Assembly: GCA_039602395.1 (NCBI GenBank)
Contig: JBCNJP010000020.1
Coordinates: forward strand, 23,476,483-23,540,482
Direction: 5' to 3'
Source: Deinandra increscens subsp. villosa
Lineage: Eukaryota > Streptophyta > Magnoliopsida > Asterales > Asteraceae
Length of the DNA: 64,000 nt
Position numbers and translations under genes: made by a program. Positions 9,258 to 21,530 of the stretch are shown one piece after another (positions within the stretch are counted from its first letter, which is position 1; each line of letters opens with the position of its first letter). Under the pieces are notes generated by a model. It was not told where the DNA came from. It searched no databases and saw only the letters and a program-made list of their open reading frames with translations.

Positions 9258-10532
9258 GGGAGATGTTCAAATGAGAAGTTTGTTTTGGGTAAGAAGGATA
9301 AGAAGGATTTTCAGCCATTGGATCTTGATCTAATAAAAAAAGGAAGGAGGGGTATTTTAGTCTTAACCACTTTTGTTGACATTTTATCTATTTCCCCCAA
9401 TTTCTTTAAACATTCATAACTTTCACATACGACATTATTTTTTAAAAAAAATTACACCATAAAAACGAGCATTTTTTTATCTTTAAAACGCATATAGTGT
9501 TGCTATATAAAAAATGAAAAAAAAATTACTCTTTCGATTTTTGACACAGGTCATTGTGTCGAAATGTTCAGACCATTGTGTCGTCGTGTCAAAAGTATAT
9601 ATAGTGTTGCTATATATAAAATTAAATACTCTTTCGGTTTTTGGCACAATATGTAACAATGATCTGAACATTTTGACACATCATTGTGTCATTGTGTCAA
9701 AATGTTCAGATCATTGTGTCATTGTGTCGTCGTGTCAAAAGTATATATAGTGTTGCTATATATAAAATTAAATACTCTTTCGGTTTTTGGCACAATATGA
9801 AACAATGATCTGAACATTTTGACACATCATTGTGTCATTGTGTCAAAATGTTCAGATCATTGTGTCATTGTGTCGTCGTGTCAAAAGTATATATAGTGTT
9901 GCTATATATAAAATTAATTACTCTTTCGGTTTTTGTCATCATATGAAACAATGATCAAAACATTTTGACACATCATTATGTCATTGTGTCAAAATGTTCA
10001 GATCATTGTGTCATTGTGTCGTCGTGTCAAAAGTATATATATTGTGCTGCTATATATAAAATAAAAAAAAATTACTTTTTCGGTTTTTAACACCATATGA
10101 CACAATGATCTGAATATTTTGACACAATATGACACAATATGACACAATGATCTGAATATTTTGACACAATGACACAACGACACAATGACACAATGATCTG
10201 AACATTTTGATACAATCGAAAGAGTAAAAAAAATTTTGATTTTTTATATAGCAACACTATACGCGTTTTAAAGATAAAAAAACGCTCGTTTTTATGGTGT
10301 AATTTTTTTAAAAAAATAATGTCGTATCTAAAAGTTATGAAGGTTTAAAAAATGGAGGGAATTTGATAAAATGTCAAAAATACCCTTTCATCTTTGATTT
10401 TCTTTAGTTTTTCTCTCTAATTTACCCAGGAAAATTTTAAGCCATAGATCTTCATTTAATTGAAGATCTAATGGCTATGATTCCTTCTTATCCTTCTTAT
10501 CCAAACTAAACTTCTCACAATAACCTCACCCC
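9258..10532. mobile_element. Mutator-like foldback element with internal minisatellite (copy 1)
   Basis: Long imperfect inverted arms begin GGGAGATGTTC on the left and GGGGTGAGGTTATTG (reversed) on the right, and both contain GATAAGAAGGATAAGAAGGA or its near match. The 9-bp target duplication TAATAATAT lies at 9249-9257 and 10533-10541, as expected for Mutator-like elements. No protein is encoded. The right end lies about 90 bases from the start codon of the I29 gene, so the element forms part of that gene's upstream region. A second member of the family is at 51550-52307. Confidence 0.85.
9540..10215. repeat. Minisatellite built from TCATTGTGTC words
   Basis: Inside the foldback element, blocks of about 150 bases repeat. 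Each has a TATATATAGTGTTGCTATAT segment, a CTCTTTCGGTTTTTG segment, and runs of TCATTGTGTC and AAAATGTTCAGA. The right part (10090-10210) carries the same words in reverse complement, so the array itself is partly palindromic. Open frames through it are by-products of the repeat. Confidence 0.85.
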
Positions 10533-10619
10533 TAATAATATATATCCGAGTCCCAATATAAAGTTCGAAGGAACCCTAACTAACCTAATCATCATCAATA
10601 TTGAAATTGAAAGAAAGAA

Positions 10620-11095
10620 ATGGCCTCCTCCTCCTCCTTCCTTCAAAATCAAAAGCAGCTATGGAAGAAATCAAGATCCTTGCTTGACTTCTCACGGAGA
10701 ATTGCAGGTGGCCATGATTTAACACCGCCGCCCCTTTCCCTTTCCCATTCCCTTGTATTATTATTATTATTATAACATTTGATTTTGTGTACTAACACGT
10801 AATCATCGCAGGTTTCAGCAGCAGCAGCAGCAGCGTGCGGACGCGCACAGACGATGAAGTGAGGGCTTTGTTTGAGGAATGGGCCATTAAGCATGGGAAA
10901 AAGTACGAAGACCCTGAAGAGAAGGAGATGAGGTTTCGGCATTATAGTGCTAGGCTAAGACAGTTTGAACTCCACCACAACCCCGATCTTTCCTTCACCC
11001 CGATGCTCGACACCTACGCAGCTAACCATTTCACCGGAGGCGTAGCGGTTACATGGCATGAGGACGGCGACCAACAACAACAGGTAATTAATTAA
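10620..11095 (+). CDS. Stand-alone I29 (cathepsin propeptide inhibitor) protein
   Basis: Two exons are proposed: 10620-10707 and 10812-11095 (donor GCAG|GTGGCC, acceptor ATCGCAG|GTTTC), giving 123 residues. The N-terminus is rich in Ser, Lys and Arg with no acidic residue in the first 22 (SFLQNQKQLWKKSRSLL), like an organelle presequence. A serine run and then an I29 domain follow: FEEWAIKHGKKYEDPEEKE, MRFRHYSARLRQF in the ERFNIN-like helix, and a degenerate end near FTPMLDTYAANHF. In papain-type proteases this domain is the N-terminal propeptide that blocks the active site; here no protease domain follows on this strand. A GTAATT after the QQQQ codons could be a donor to an unseen exon. A propeptide-less papain-like protease lies convergent downstream, so trans-inhibition is a reasonable but untested role. 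Confidence 0.65.
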
Positions 11096-12057
11096 CTTAA
11101 TTATTATTACTTTATATTTTCTAAATATATATTATATATGATAATAATTAATTAATTCATAATTATGAATTGTTATCTCATCCCTCCAACAATTTACTAG
11201 CTAGCTAGTTGAGAAATTATTGTTACTTTACCCACACCGGCCGCCCAATCAATCTGATTGATTTTGTTGTTTGTTTGAAGTAATCAACTGCTGCAGGTTG
11301 GTTGTTGTTGATTCTGCTTCTGCTGCTGCTACTGACATGCCATGGATTTATCTTTATTATTATTATTATTATTTTCTATGTATGTACTACGGTTATTACT
11401 ACGTATGATTGTCTTTTAACTTTATTATTATTATTATCTGTTTTAATTTAGTTGTTGAACCTGCCTGCCTGCTTGAGTGAAAGGTAGGTAGCTGTGTGGC
11501 TTCTCAATCAATCTGTTTCCTTCCTTCCTTACTTGTAGTAATCAATCATCATGTGGATATCATGATTTCATGATCAGGACCTCAAATCTTACTTTTGTTT
11601 TTTTTTTCTTCTTTTTTATAACCTTTTTAAATGAGATCATTCATAACCGCCCCGCCCAAGAATACGGTTTACTGGTTGAACCGATGACCCGGTTTAAAGG
11701 TTCGACCGGGTTTTTTAATTGGCTTGAATAAAGAGATACGTACAAATCATCAAAACCCTTTGTTTGATGGACCTCCATTATGTGGCTTAAACTAAGGGTT
11801 CATACATGATGATGAGCAAGATTAGAGATGAAATAAGATTGTAGGCAAACTAAAGCAAAACCAGCAGCAACCATAGTAATTAAGGTACAGTATCACATCT
11901 TTTGAAATAGTTAATAGATAGTTACACAACAGCTAAAATCCAAATTGAAAAAGCTAAAAGCTAGCTTAAGGATGCCCAACTTCCATTTATATGTTCTAAC
12001 ACCAAAAAAAACACTTCCTGTTTCATAGAGTTGTATGAAATATTTCTTTTTCTAATT
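11096..12057. other. Spacer between I29 gene and protease gene
   Basis: No coding region is seen. The tract is AT-rich with short ATT and TTA trinucleotide runs near 11360-11440 and some CTGCTG/TGTTGTTG stretches near 11290-11330. It must hold the 3' ends of the two convergent genes. Confidence 0.5.
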
Positions 12058-14257
12058 TTAATTAATATTTTTTGTTACCTTTAAGTCGGGCCGACATATG
12101 CTGCATTTGCATGGCTCGCATATAATAGGCGGCCGGAACGGTCGTTTAAAGGGTGGGGTGATATCCTTCCTCATGGGGTACATGGCTTGATACGCAATGT
12201 TACAGTAATCTTTTTGAAATTTGATATTTCTTTTTATCCTCATGTACCCGGCCTCGCCCCAATTGGAACCCCATGAGTTTTTACAGATCCAATAGTCCTC
12301 CCCATCTTCTGTGGATCCGTACCCAACAACAACTATAAAATGATTCATCTGTTTTATTAGGAATGGTTCTCTATAGATGCCCTGCACGTGAATACCAATT
12401 CAAATATCGATTTTGTCAATCTAAATTTTGGTGTCTTGTTTCAAAGGCTGCTAGATATTTGGTTGTTTAAGAACTTATGTGGGCTGGATTGATCAATTTA
12501 AGTTATAGCTAAATTTGGCAGATTATGGGCAAGTATGCACTATATATCTTTAAGGCAACTAAGTCTATATAACCTCTTTTCATAATAATAATCCGGGCTA
12601 ATGTGAGATTAATCATAAGTTAAGTAAAAGTCCAAGCTTTATTGTTAAGGGTTGTTCATTTGTTGTGAGATTAAGAATCAATAAAATTCGGGTTTTATTT
12701 TTTATTGGTTGAAATTTACGTTTATCTAGGCTTTATTGTTTAGGGTTGTTCGTTTGTTGTGAGATTCAGAATCAATAAATACACAAATTCTAGACTAGAA
12801 TTGCCAACCTAGTTTGAGTTGTTGTAAATGAAAGACGAAGAATCGATAGATTCCTTCACCTCTGGATTAAGTCATACCATCACAAATGTGAGTGTTTTGA
12901 ATCAACGTTTGAACAATCGATGCTAACCAAGAAACCCCTAAGTTTTGTGAACCTATAGGTTCACTCAAATTATTGCCACTATCGAAGAATATTTTGAACT
13001 AGACACGATGACTCTTAACGAAAAAATAGTTCTTGAGGTTGGCGGCTTCATACTGTAAGGTCCGAGTAGATGTTTTCATTTGTAATGTAATAAAGAGGCT
13101 ACACACAATGTTTTCATAATTGGTCTGGACATCTAACCGGTCGTTTTATCAGTTATTGGCTAGACCGGATTTAAGAACCGGACGAATAATTAATCAAATA
13201 GATATAAAAATTAAACTTAATAAATATGAAATGTAAACTTAATAAAAATTAAGTGTTTATATTTATATATAAATTAAATGAAACTTAAAAGTTAAAATAT
13301 TAAAATTTTAGTAGTATGTAACAGAAAAGTAGAAAACTATAATTATATTTTTAGACTTTTTTATATGTTGTCGTCTTCTAGATTTTTAAGTATATTAGCA
13401 TGGTATTGTGATTGAAACTATTTAGAAAAAGTAATGTTATTTGGAAAACAGAACTTGTAGATAATTACTTTGTCGCTATATAAGACATGTTTATCTTCTA
13501 TTTTGTGTACTTTTCTGCCTTTAGGTAGAACCTCATTTTGTTTTTTAATCTTGTCTGTGATTCTGGACTTAAGGACTTGTAGCCCTAGTCTGAATTTGTG
13601 TGTTCTTGAACAATGAAATCCTAAGTGAAGTGAAGGTTTCTTGTTTAAGTTGTTCATACTTGACATCCATTCAGTGTTAAATTTGCAGTTTGATTAATAA
13701 TAGTGGGCAGGCTTACTAACCTTTTATTTCCTTTTGTTTGTATATATGGGCTTAATTATTATGTTGGTCTGGACTTAAACGAATTGGGCCGGTGTTTGTT
13801 GATATTGAGTTTAAAACACTTTTGATTTAAGTTGTTTTGACATTATTTGTTGTTAATATAAATTTGAGTAAATAAAATCACATGAGAATTGCCGTGGAAA
13901 TTACCTGAGCATATGTTCCAAAACTACGACTTGATGCATCAACCAACACAACAACAGGTTGTTTGGCTACTGCCACTAGCAACTCAAGTTCATCATTTCT
14001 ATGTATGCACGCATAATCATGAATTTCTCCATAAACAACCTTCACATTAAAAATAATATTAGATTAGAATTATATATATATAGGATTAGGTTCAAATGAG
14101 AACTTTTTCTTTTGAGAACTTTTGAGAACCAATTTGGGCCACTAATTTTCAAGGGGGAAGCATTCAAATTCATGGGGGGGTTTCCATATATATAAACTAG
14201 TGGCTAAGATTAGTTCTTTTTAGTTCTCAAACCCAATTAGTTCTCAAATGATCCTCT

Positions 14258-14331
<74 letters not shown>

Positions 14332-14502
14332 AGAGGATCATTTGAGAACCAATTTGATTTGAGAACTAAAAAGAACTAATTTGAGCCACATGTTTATTAC
14401 ATGTATCCCCCCTCCCATGAATTGTAGTGGTCTCCCCTGAAATTTGTGGTTGAGATTTAGTTCTCAAAAGTTCTCAAAATAAAAAGTTCTCATTTGAACC
14501 TA

Positions 14503-14555
<53 letters not shown>

Positions 14556-15065
14556 GGTTAAATTGTTTAAGGTTATATATGATGCACCTGCGTTTTACGG
14601 AATTGACTCACTATGCCCGTCCATAGATAGTCTTTTTCTGCAGCGAGTCCACGGTTTTTAATAACAAAATTAAAGGCTTCGGATGTGAAACCGCTACCAC
14701 ACTTCAGTTTTTTGGCGCCATCAATTAACTGCTGCTCAGAGAGTTTTATGAACATCCCTGTTCGTTGGTGATTAAAAGCCTCGAGGCATGCGACGGAGGC
14801 GAATGCCCAACAAAAATCTGTAAATCGTTAATAAGGGTGATAAGAAATGATTAATCAAGATTAATTTCAAGTTAGTAAATAAAAAAGATTACTTACTCAT
14901 CTCTCCTTGATATAGAACCGGTCCAACGGACCCTTTTTCACGCCAATCGACGTAACTTGGTACATCTATATCAAGGTGCCTTATTTTAATACTCTTACTA
15001 CTCATGGTGCGTGTAGATATCATAATCCCAAAAAACCGATGACATGTTTTTGTAAAGCTAAACAT
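12058..15065 (-). CDS. Papain-like cysteine protease (C1A) lacking an I29 propeptide
   Basis: Four exons with consistent phases and GT-AG introns: 15065-14897, 14817-14588, 14039-13905 and 12381-12058, giving 285 residues. The mature-domain start VPSYVDWREKG is preceded by only about 34 residues (MFSFTKTCHRFFGIM and on), with no I29 domain. Catalytic residues are kept: oxyanion Gln in YQGEMNFCWAFA, Cys in CWAF, His in NHFIVVVGYG and Asn in KNSWG. Two cysteines usual in the family are missing: QGxCGSC reads QGEMNFC, and LVDC reads LIDG. Exon 3 carries NDELELLVAVAKQPVVVLVDA. The C-terminal tail is Pro/Cys-rich; a GTAACA after CRPDLK could be a donor to a further exon. Intron 2 holds two MITEs. 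The short N-terminus contains no signal peptide I would trust. It is predicted to be a cysteine endopeptidase whose activation differs from the normal zymogen route. Confidence 0.75.
12382..13904 (-). other. Intron 3 of the papain-like protease gene
   Basis: About 1.5 kb without coding similarity. Near 12600-12780 the phrase TTTATTGTTnAGGGTTGTTC occurs twice, a small direct duplication. Bases 13680-13900 match the reverse complement of the window's right end, showing that the protease pseudogene at 63 kb arose by copying genomic DNA with its introns. Confidence 0.6.
14083..14260. mobile_element. MITE in protease intron 2, copy 1
   Basis: One end reads GGATTAGGTTCAAATGAGAA and the other, reversed, GGGAGAGGATCATTTGAGAA, so the termini are imperfect inverted repeats around GAGAAC words. 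The element lies between TA-rich runs that hide any target duplication. No protein is encoded. Confidence 0.7.
14261..14328. repeat. (TA)n microsatellite between the two MITEs
   Basis: An uninterrupted TA tract of about 68 bases separates the two oppositely oriented MITEs. Length is likely variable between individuals. Confidence 0.9.
14329..14506. mobile_element. MITE in protease intron 2, copy 2 (inverted)
   Basis: It begins GGGAGAGGATCATTTGAGAA and ends with the reverse complement of GGGTTAGGTTCAAATGAGAA, so it is the same family as 14083-14260 in opposite orientation. A second TA tract of about 45 bases follows. Together the pair could fold into a long hairpin in the pre-mRNA. Confidence 0.7.
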
Positions 15066-15344
15066 GATCTGTATGAAAAATAAGCTCCATGGTTAGTAGA
15101 AGACACTACTAATTAATAAATGAAAGGAAACAGTGACCCTTATGTTTCAAAGTTAAATTGAAAAATAAGCTCCATCTACTAATTGGTAAATGAAAACATT
15201 AGTCTCAATACATGATTTGTTAGTTTTTTTATGCATTGAGTTTAGAGTTATATTATAATAATAAGGATTGGTTAAACTTCCGGGCCAAATTTTTTGGTTA
15301 TAATTAGATAGTTATATTCATATTTTGCTTTTTATATAAGTACA

Positions 15345-15690
15345 TGTTAAAGTCACGAACGTGGGTCAAAGAAATTGGATGACCGGAGCAAACAAATGAT
15401 CTACTGGGATAGTATATTCAACAGAGAAGAAAATTCAGAATTTGAGATGTTGGACTGGCCGAATATTTCTGACCAGCCCAATGTACTATTCAAATATGAG
15501 TCCAATGAGGAGGCCCACGAAAATCAAAATAGAAAAGGAACCCATGTGGATGAGCAGCCCGTCAACAATCAGCAAGCCCAACCTTCTATACATGATCAGG
15601 TCCAAATTTGAACGGTTGGGCCAAATGTACCGAGCCCAATTTGAATCTGAGAAGGTCCCAAAGAGTAAAGCAAATTCCATATAAATTAAT
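15345..15690 (+). pseudogene. Ty1/copia integrase-RT linker fragment
   Basis: The frame reads VTNVGQRKLDDRSKQMIYWD across a small frameshift, the typical C-terminal integrase segment of copia elements, then an acidic linker with DWPNISDQPN and NNQQAQPSIHDQ. About 300 bases align with the reverse complement of 43050-43330 and 47430-47710, so this is a detached piece of the same copia family. No LTRs or other domains flank it. Confidence 0.75.
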
Positions 15691-17724
15691 AGGCTTTGTT
15701 AATAGAAGATGGAGTTCATAAGGCCGGTCGATATATCTTCGTACTTTCGTAGAGTATGATCAAGAAAGAAAAGTTTACAAATGTGGTAACCCCATGATTT
15801 TCACTCAAAATGTAGCATGAATGCAGAAGTACACGGATCTACACAATATATTGTATCAACCAAAATAGATATGCCTAAACCATACAGAAATATTGAAGTA
15901 GGAGACTCAAATGGCTATGAAGAACTTCAGGTTGTGAAATCAATCACGGAAAAACAGCCCCGTATGTATTTCTAAATCAAGATTCCGACCCTCTAATTGT
16001 GACTATTGATAACTCCTACCCACTTAGTAGAGCTTGTAAGAACTTAGTACCAACATTTCTTTTGTTTAAAGAGTTAGATCGTTTTTATTTTTATTTTTGA
16101 TGATTGTGTAAGTTTAGCTTAACAAAAATAAAATAAAAACATTTAAGGTGTTTTAAAGATCTAGTCTAAATTAAACAATCTAGTACCAAACCACACATGT
16201 ACAAGGAAATAAATCCATTTTTTATGAGCCAATAAGCGAGTTACTTAAAGCAAATCACCTTGACTTTTTATACGAGTGAGTCTCAATTTTTGAACAACTT
16301 ATACAATCAACACTCATGTCAAACAAGACAGAATTTATGTTTAAATTTGAGTTGCATGATTGTGCACGTTTAAATAAGTATTAAATATCTCATGAGACAT
16401 CTAGGTGCTAAATTGAAATTGATTTTTCCTAACATAATCAGAAAAGAATGTGCCCTAATACTTTTTCCTAAAGCAGTACACATAGAACAAGGCCATGAAG
16501 CATGAAGTCCATATATATATATATGTGGCACAAATGAATATCTAGTACTCATTTTTTATATCAGATCTAAGGAATAAATCCATCATTTGGGCATTTGAAG
16601 ATAATTATCAAATCATTTGTGGACTTGATGATCATTCAAAGTAGACAACCAGTTATGGCTTCATAAACTTTTGGTGTGGGGGTCAGATAAAATCGGATCA
16701 AATAACAACAAACAAAAATGAAATAACACAAAAAGGTTAAATATAACAAAAAAGACATAGTTCTTGACAAAAAAAAAGTAAAAATTACCACTTATACCAA
16801 TCAATTTATGATAAAAACAAAAAAAAAACAATTAAAATAGTGGTTTATAAAGGAATCAACTAAACTAATGCCTCCAAACTAAATAAAAATTAGTCATCTG
16901 ATTGTTTCAAACTTCTTTTACTTGTCTATCTTAAGGACCAAAATGTCCCCAAACTTCATGTAAACACCAAAATGACCTCAAAATTCCCTAAAAAATTACT
17001 TGACTTTTGTCAAGAATATAAGAACGGAAGTTAGAATCCAAAAGTACTAAAAATGTAGTAAGCATAAACCATGTAGAAATGTTGAAGATAACAAACAAAC
17101 TCCTCATTTTTGTAGATCTAAACTACTAACCATAATATTTGAAGAATATAATCACCAAAACAACATGCAGATACATAAAGCAACAAAACTCCTCTTAACA
17201 CTTATGATTTTTACAATTCTTACACATTTTGAAATCATAAATACTGCAATTTGAGAGAAACCAAAGCAAAATCTATGATATATATGAGGGTTCTTGAGCT
17301 TGAAGAGAGTCACTCTCTCACATACATCAACCGGAATCAACGAGGATGAAAATGAGAAGAAAGTACCTCGATCTAGAGAAAATGGAGCGGTGGAGATGAA
17401 GAAAATGTTCACCGGAAAACAACTCCGACCAGGTGAGCAGAAACGTGCACAAGGATTTAATCGGTATTTGGAAATAAAGGTGAGAGCAAATAAGCTAGCT
17501 AGTTTGAGCCTCAACTTGGCTTACAAATTTATAAAATCATCACTCAGCGAAATTGGATTGAGTCTCTTAAATGAGGGGATAAAAAATTGGAACTGTGGTG
17601 AGGGTGACTATGGCCGCCTTTATAATTATACACACATCTCTTATAACATAAACTTTTATACATGATACAAAAGTAAATTATAGTTTGAAAATAAAATCAT
17701 TTGGGATTTCAAGAAGTGAGAGTC

Positions 17725-17880
17725 TGATCTGATGTGGCAGGAGAAATATGGTGCATAACCTACGATGTTGGGTGCTGCACGACAAAGACCGATGAAAAAG
17801 TGAAGAATTACAAAGGAGTTGTCAGATGAATATAAAATAGTTTTTGTCTTTATTAGTCAATGTTAAATAACCCAAACTTA
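17725..17880. repeat. Dispersed repeat, copy 1 (partner 19770-19930)
   Basis: Both segments share GATGTGGCAGGAG or TGGTGTGGCAGGAG, then GATGAAAAA-like words and TTTTGTCTTTATT followed by TGTTAAATAA, in the same order and spacing. Related cores occur at 21471 and 38249. Function unknown. Confidence 0.5.
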
Positions 17881-18997
17881 TTTGCGAATGTACACTTTCA
17901 AAAAAAACCACTTAATAGATACAAAATATTATTATCATATATACTAGGATGTTCAAATGACTGCACACTTAATATTAATAAAGTAAAGTTAAAACTAACT
18001 CAAGAAGACGTTTTAAGACCTTTAAATCATATATTAAACTTGTTGCGTTTAATTAAAAAAAATGAATCACGTCACGTAACAACACCATGTGTCATCACAT
18101 GAACCAATCACTGGACGTCACGTTAACAACTTTTTTATTATTCCTTATAACTTTTATTTTGTATTTATATGAATTTTCACAAAATAAAGTATTAATTGTT
18201 TCCTATGAGCGAACTACTTTTTAGCTTCGGCTTGGCTTTCAGATTTATACAATCAACACTCGAGCCAAACTGGATTGAGTTTCTATATTTAGAAGCACTA
18301 TAAGCCCTACATTCTAAACGAATCTTAAATCTTTATATTCATCTAATGTGAATCTATGAAGTTATCCAAAGTGTTGGTCTAATTTTTTGAAAGTATGAGG
18401 ACTAATATCGCCGTGCTTATAAAGTACTAGGTCATTTGAGTTAGTTTCACCTAACTAGTATGGTGTAATAAGAATTGTGTTTAGGTAACTTGGAGGTCAA
18501 ATTTTATATTTTTATAAATAGGACATCGGCGTATCTAGTCGAACCACCACCTAAAAAAGTAAGGGTCAGTTTTTTTTTTCTTTTTTAATAAGCCAAGGAA
18601 TTACAGATCTTTCATTTGAAAATAATAGACATTCCTTCACTCGAGATGAAATTCAATAGATTTCTTGAAATAAAGGAAGAAAAATACCAGTAGCTAAGAT
18701 TAAATGCGAGAACAACACATTTGAACCATTAATTAGATTTGATCAAATATATTTTTTGTAAATGACATAATTAGTTTTGTTATAAGTTAATTAATCAAAG
18801 GGGTGGTAGTACATTTTGTTGTGTAGTTAGGATATCATTATACCGAGATTTTCTCGAACATATTATCCATAATATCTTAAATTATAATATTTGTATTCTC
18901 TTTTACATGAAATCAAGCCCATCAGTTTTCTTCAAAAAATCAAATAGTCACAATTGAGTTTTAATTTATAGAAGAAGCTCTGCCTAGGTTTTAGGTT

Positions 18998-19274
18998 ATC
19001 CGTAGTGGTTTGGGAGTTGGTGGGAAGTTATGCGTCATGTGACGAATGACGTGGCACGGGGGTTATAGAAGTAAAGGGTGTAATTAATGGTTAAGCGGGG
19101 TTATATGGCAATAAAAAAACTCACCAATAAAAAAAAAAGGGTTAAAAAAGTCAAGAAGGGGGGAGGCGCTATCTCCACAAAGCGGTTCACCGGATTTCCA
19201 CCTATAGCGTCCCGGGGGCGGTTCCCAGACGCTATAGGGGCGCTATAGAGGGGAGAAAACGTCCCATTACGGAT
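18998..19274. mobile_element. Small MITE with ATCCGTAGTGG ends
   Basis: The left end ATCCGTAGTGG and the right end CCATTACGGAT are inverted repeats with one mismatch (ATCCGTAATGG reversed). The interior is more GC-rich than its surroundings, with GGCGCTAT and CGCTATAG words repeated near 19165-19250. No clear target duplication was found, so the superfamily is left open. Confidence 0.6.
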
Positions 19275-19769
19275 GAGCTTATAGAAGGTGGTAAAATGAT
19301 TATTTCCCCCATTTGTTTAATTATTATTTCGTGAAGATGGACATGTTAAATAGACGGAATTCGTAACAAAATAATTAATAGTTTTCTTAAAAAATGATAG
19401 ATAAGTTTGAGTAACCTACGTTCAAAATTAAGATGTTAATGACTTGATGTTGACTTGTTGAGTAGCTTTTGAAATTGCAGAAAGGATCCCTAACAAATAG
19501 GATAGGAGCATAAAATTGTTTCTTTGACAACCTTACTCACATCACATCACACCCTTCTTCTAAATAATTTCATCTAATTTAATTAAACAAAATGGATAAT
19601 AAAATGACAACACATTAATATACTGGTGTTGATTTGGCTCGTAATTGATATATATATGTTATATAATATAAGACTTATTTCTTTATTGACTATTTATATA
19701 AACTTATTTATTTATTTCTAAAGCTCCTATTTTATAACTTTTTATACGTTTTAAAAAGAATGTGGTGAC

Positions 19770-19930
19770 AACCTCTGGTGTGGCAGGAGAGAAGAAAGAG
19801 TGCATGCAGAATTGTAATGATGGGTGGCTGTAGCCAATGAAAAACGAAGGAATTATCAAGATAGAATATCCAATTCAAACAATAGTTTTGTCTTTATTCA
19901 TCTATATATGTTAAATAATTCCCTTATTAT
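19770..19930. repeat. Dispersed repeat, copy 2 (partner 17725-17880)
   Basis: Contains CTCTGGTGTGGCAGGAG at 19773-19789 and the TTTTGTCTTTATT...TGTTAAATAA tail. See the partner entry for the comparison. Confidence 0.5.
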
Positions 19931-21394
19931 AAATTAAGCAAATAATAATAAACCCAAACACCACGTACGTATGAACACAAAGTATTACTGCATTTTTATA
20001 ATAAGGCTAATAATTAAACTTCCTTATAATTAACTATGTCGGAAGTATTTATTATAAATAAAATTATGTGCTTAAAACGATAATCCTCATATCCTAAATT
20101 ACTTACCTATTTACAAAATATAAAGCTAAAAGTTTTTAACATTTTTTCATTGGAGAATTTTACCATTTTATTACTTTTTAATCAAATAATTTATTCTTAT
20201 AATTTACTATAATCAATTAGATTATTGTTTTTATAAGAAAAACTCATTTTTTAATTATATTATTATAAAAAATCTCATTTTTTTAATTATATTATATATA
20301 AAATTATTAATCGTTTACAACCAAGTCGCGGTAAGTTCATACGTTTTCTTTTACATAATCACACTTTATTTCTTTTAAATTGTTCTTTTAGTACTTCATT
20401 GATTTTAATGTTAGTTTCATACCGTTACTTTCAGGTATCTATTTTTTGTGATGTGATATAGGGTGTTCATTATTCAAATTGAACTCGAATAACTAGAAAT
20501 TCAAATCAAATCGAATTAATATGTTGGTTTACTATCAAATTATGATTCGAACCAAATAAGTTATTTGAATTCTAATCTGACTATTCCAAACCGATTCAAC
20601 TCGTATAACTCGAATAAGCACTATATATATATGAACCATGGTTCTGATAAATGAATGGTTTATATCTAATTAAGATGTAATTCAGATCTAAAAAAAAATT
20701 CAAGCGTGAAAATTGTTACGATTTACCACAAAATCCATTTGACATCACCGATCGAATGACCAACTTTATCCTATTGACAAGAACTTTTATCAGTCCGAAG
20801 ACGATAGCTGCCTAATTCTTGATGCCCCACACTCTTACGTGACCTCAAACCCTAATTCATGAATTAATATGCAAGAAATCAATTTCCATAATCAATTATT
20901 CTTGATGCCCACACTCCCACGTGACCTTAACTACAACAACTATGAGCTTCTAACTTGTCATGGCTAATTACATCTCTTTAGCTAAACCAATTGAGCTAGA
21001 AGTTAATTTGTTTTGTGATGACTTTTAAAATAAGTTTAATTTAGAAGACTTTCCCTACAAATCTGCATTACTAACTGAGTAGCTGCTAACATTTGCCATA
21101 GTGCCATACTACCATGCATGATTTATATGACACAAATTAATATTTATTATAATTCTTTTTGGACAATATTTTTATATTATAATTTAGTGATAATTATAAA
21201 ATTATTTATAAGGTAATCCGGCACTTAAATTCGGTTGAACCAGTCCGACCGGTGAACTTGTAAACCGACTGATTCGCTGTCCGTGGTTTTGAAAATCTTG
21301 GTGTTGTGTGTAAAGGTTACATATGTAGGCATATATGTGTATATGTCTATATGCCAGTAGTAATAAAAATAGGTACACTTATCTTACCATTTGT

Positions 21395-21530
21395 GGAATG
21401 AAGAATCATGCCATTTTCCAACGCTATCAGGCAGTGAAAGTGATATATTATAAGGAGACAAGACAGCCTCCTCTGGTGTACCAGGAGTGTACAGAAGAAC
21501 AAGACTGCAGATAAAACCCTAAAAATTTAC
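21395..21530. repeat. Dispersed repeat with CTCTGGTGTACCAGGAG core (partner 38170-38290)
   Basis: Both copies carry CATTTTCCAAC, then GTGAAAGTGATAT about 20 bases later, then GACAAGA-AGCC, the core CTGGTGTACCAGGAG, and AGACTGCAGA. The first two words are nearly complementary and could pair as a stem, and CTGGTGTACCAG is self-complementary. No ORF is conserved between the copies. Confidence 0.55.

Noticed and set aside
9514..10183. Small proteins with repeated CVIVSKCSDH or similar units
   Set aside because: Translation of the TCATTGTGTC minisatellite inside a transposon.
9540..10215. CRISPR-like array
   Set aside because: Units are contiguous, lack unique spacers, and the genome is a plant.
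17152..17665. Overlapping open frames on both strands (120 and 123 codons)
   Set aside because: No domain, no codon bias different from the spacer, no splice or leader context. Kept as spacer.
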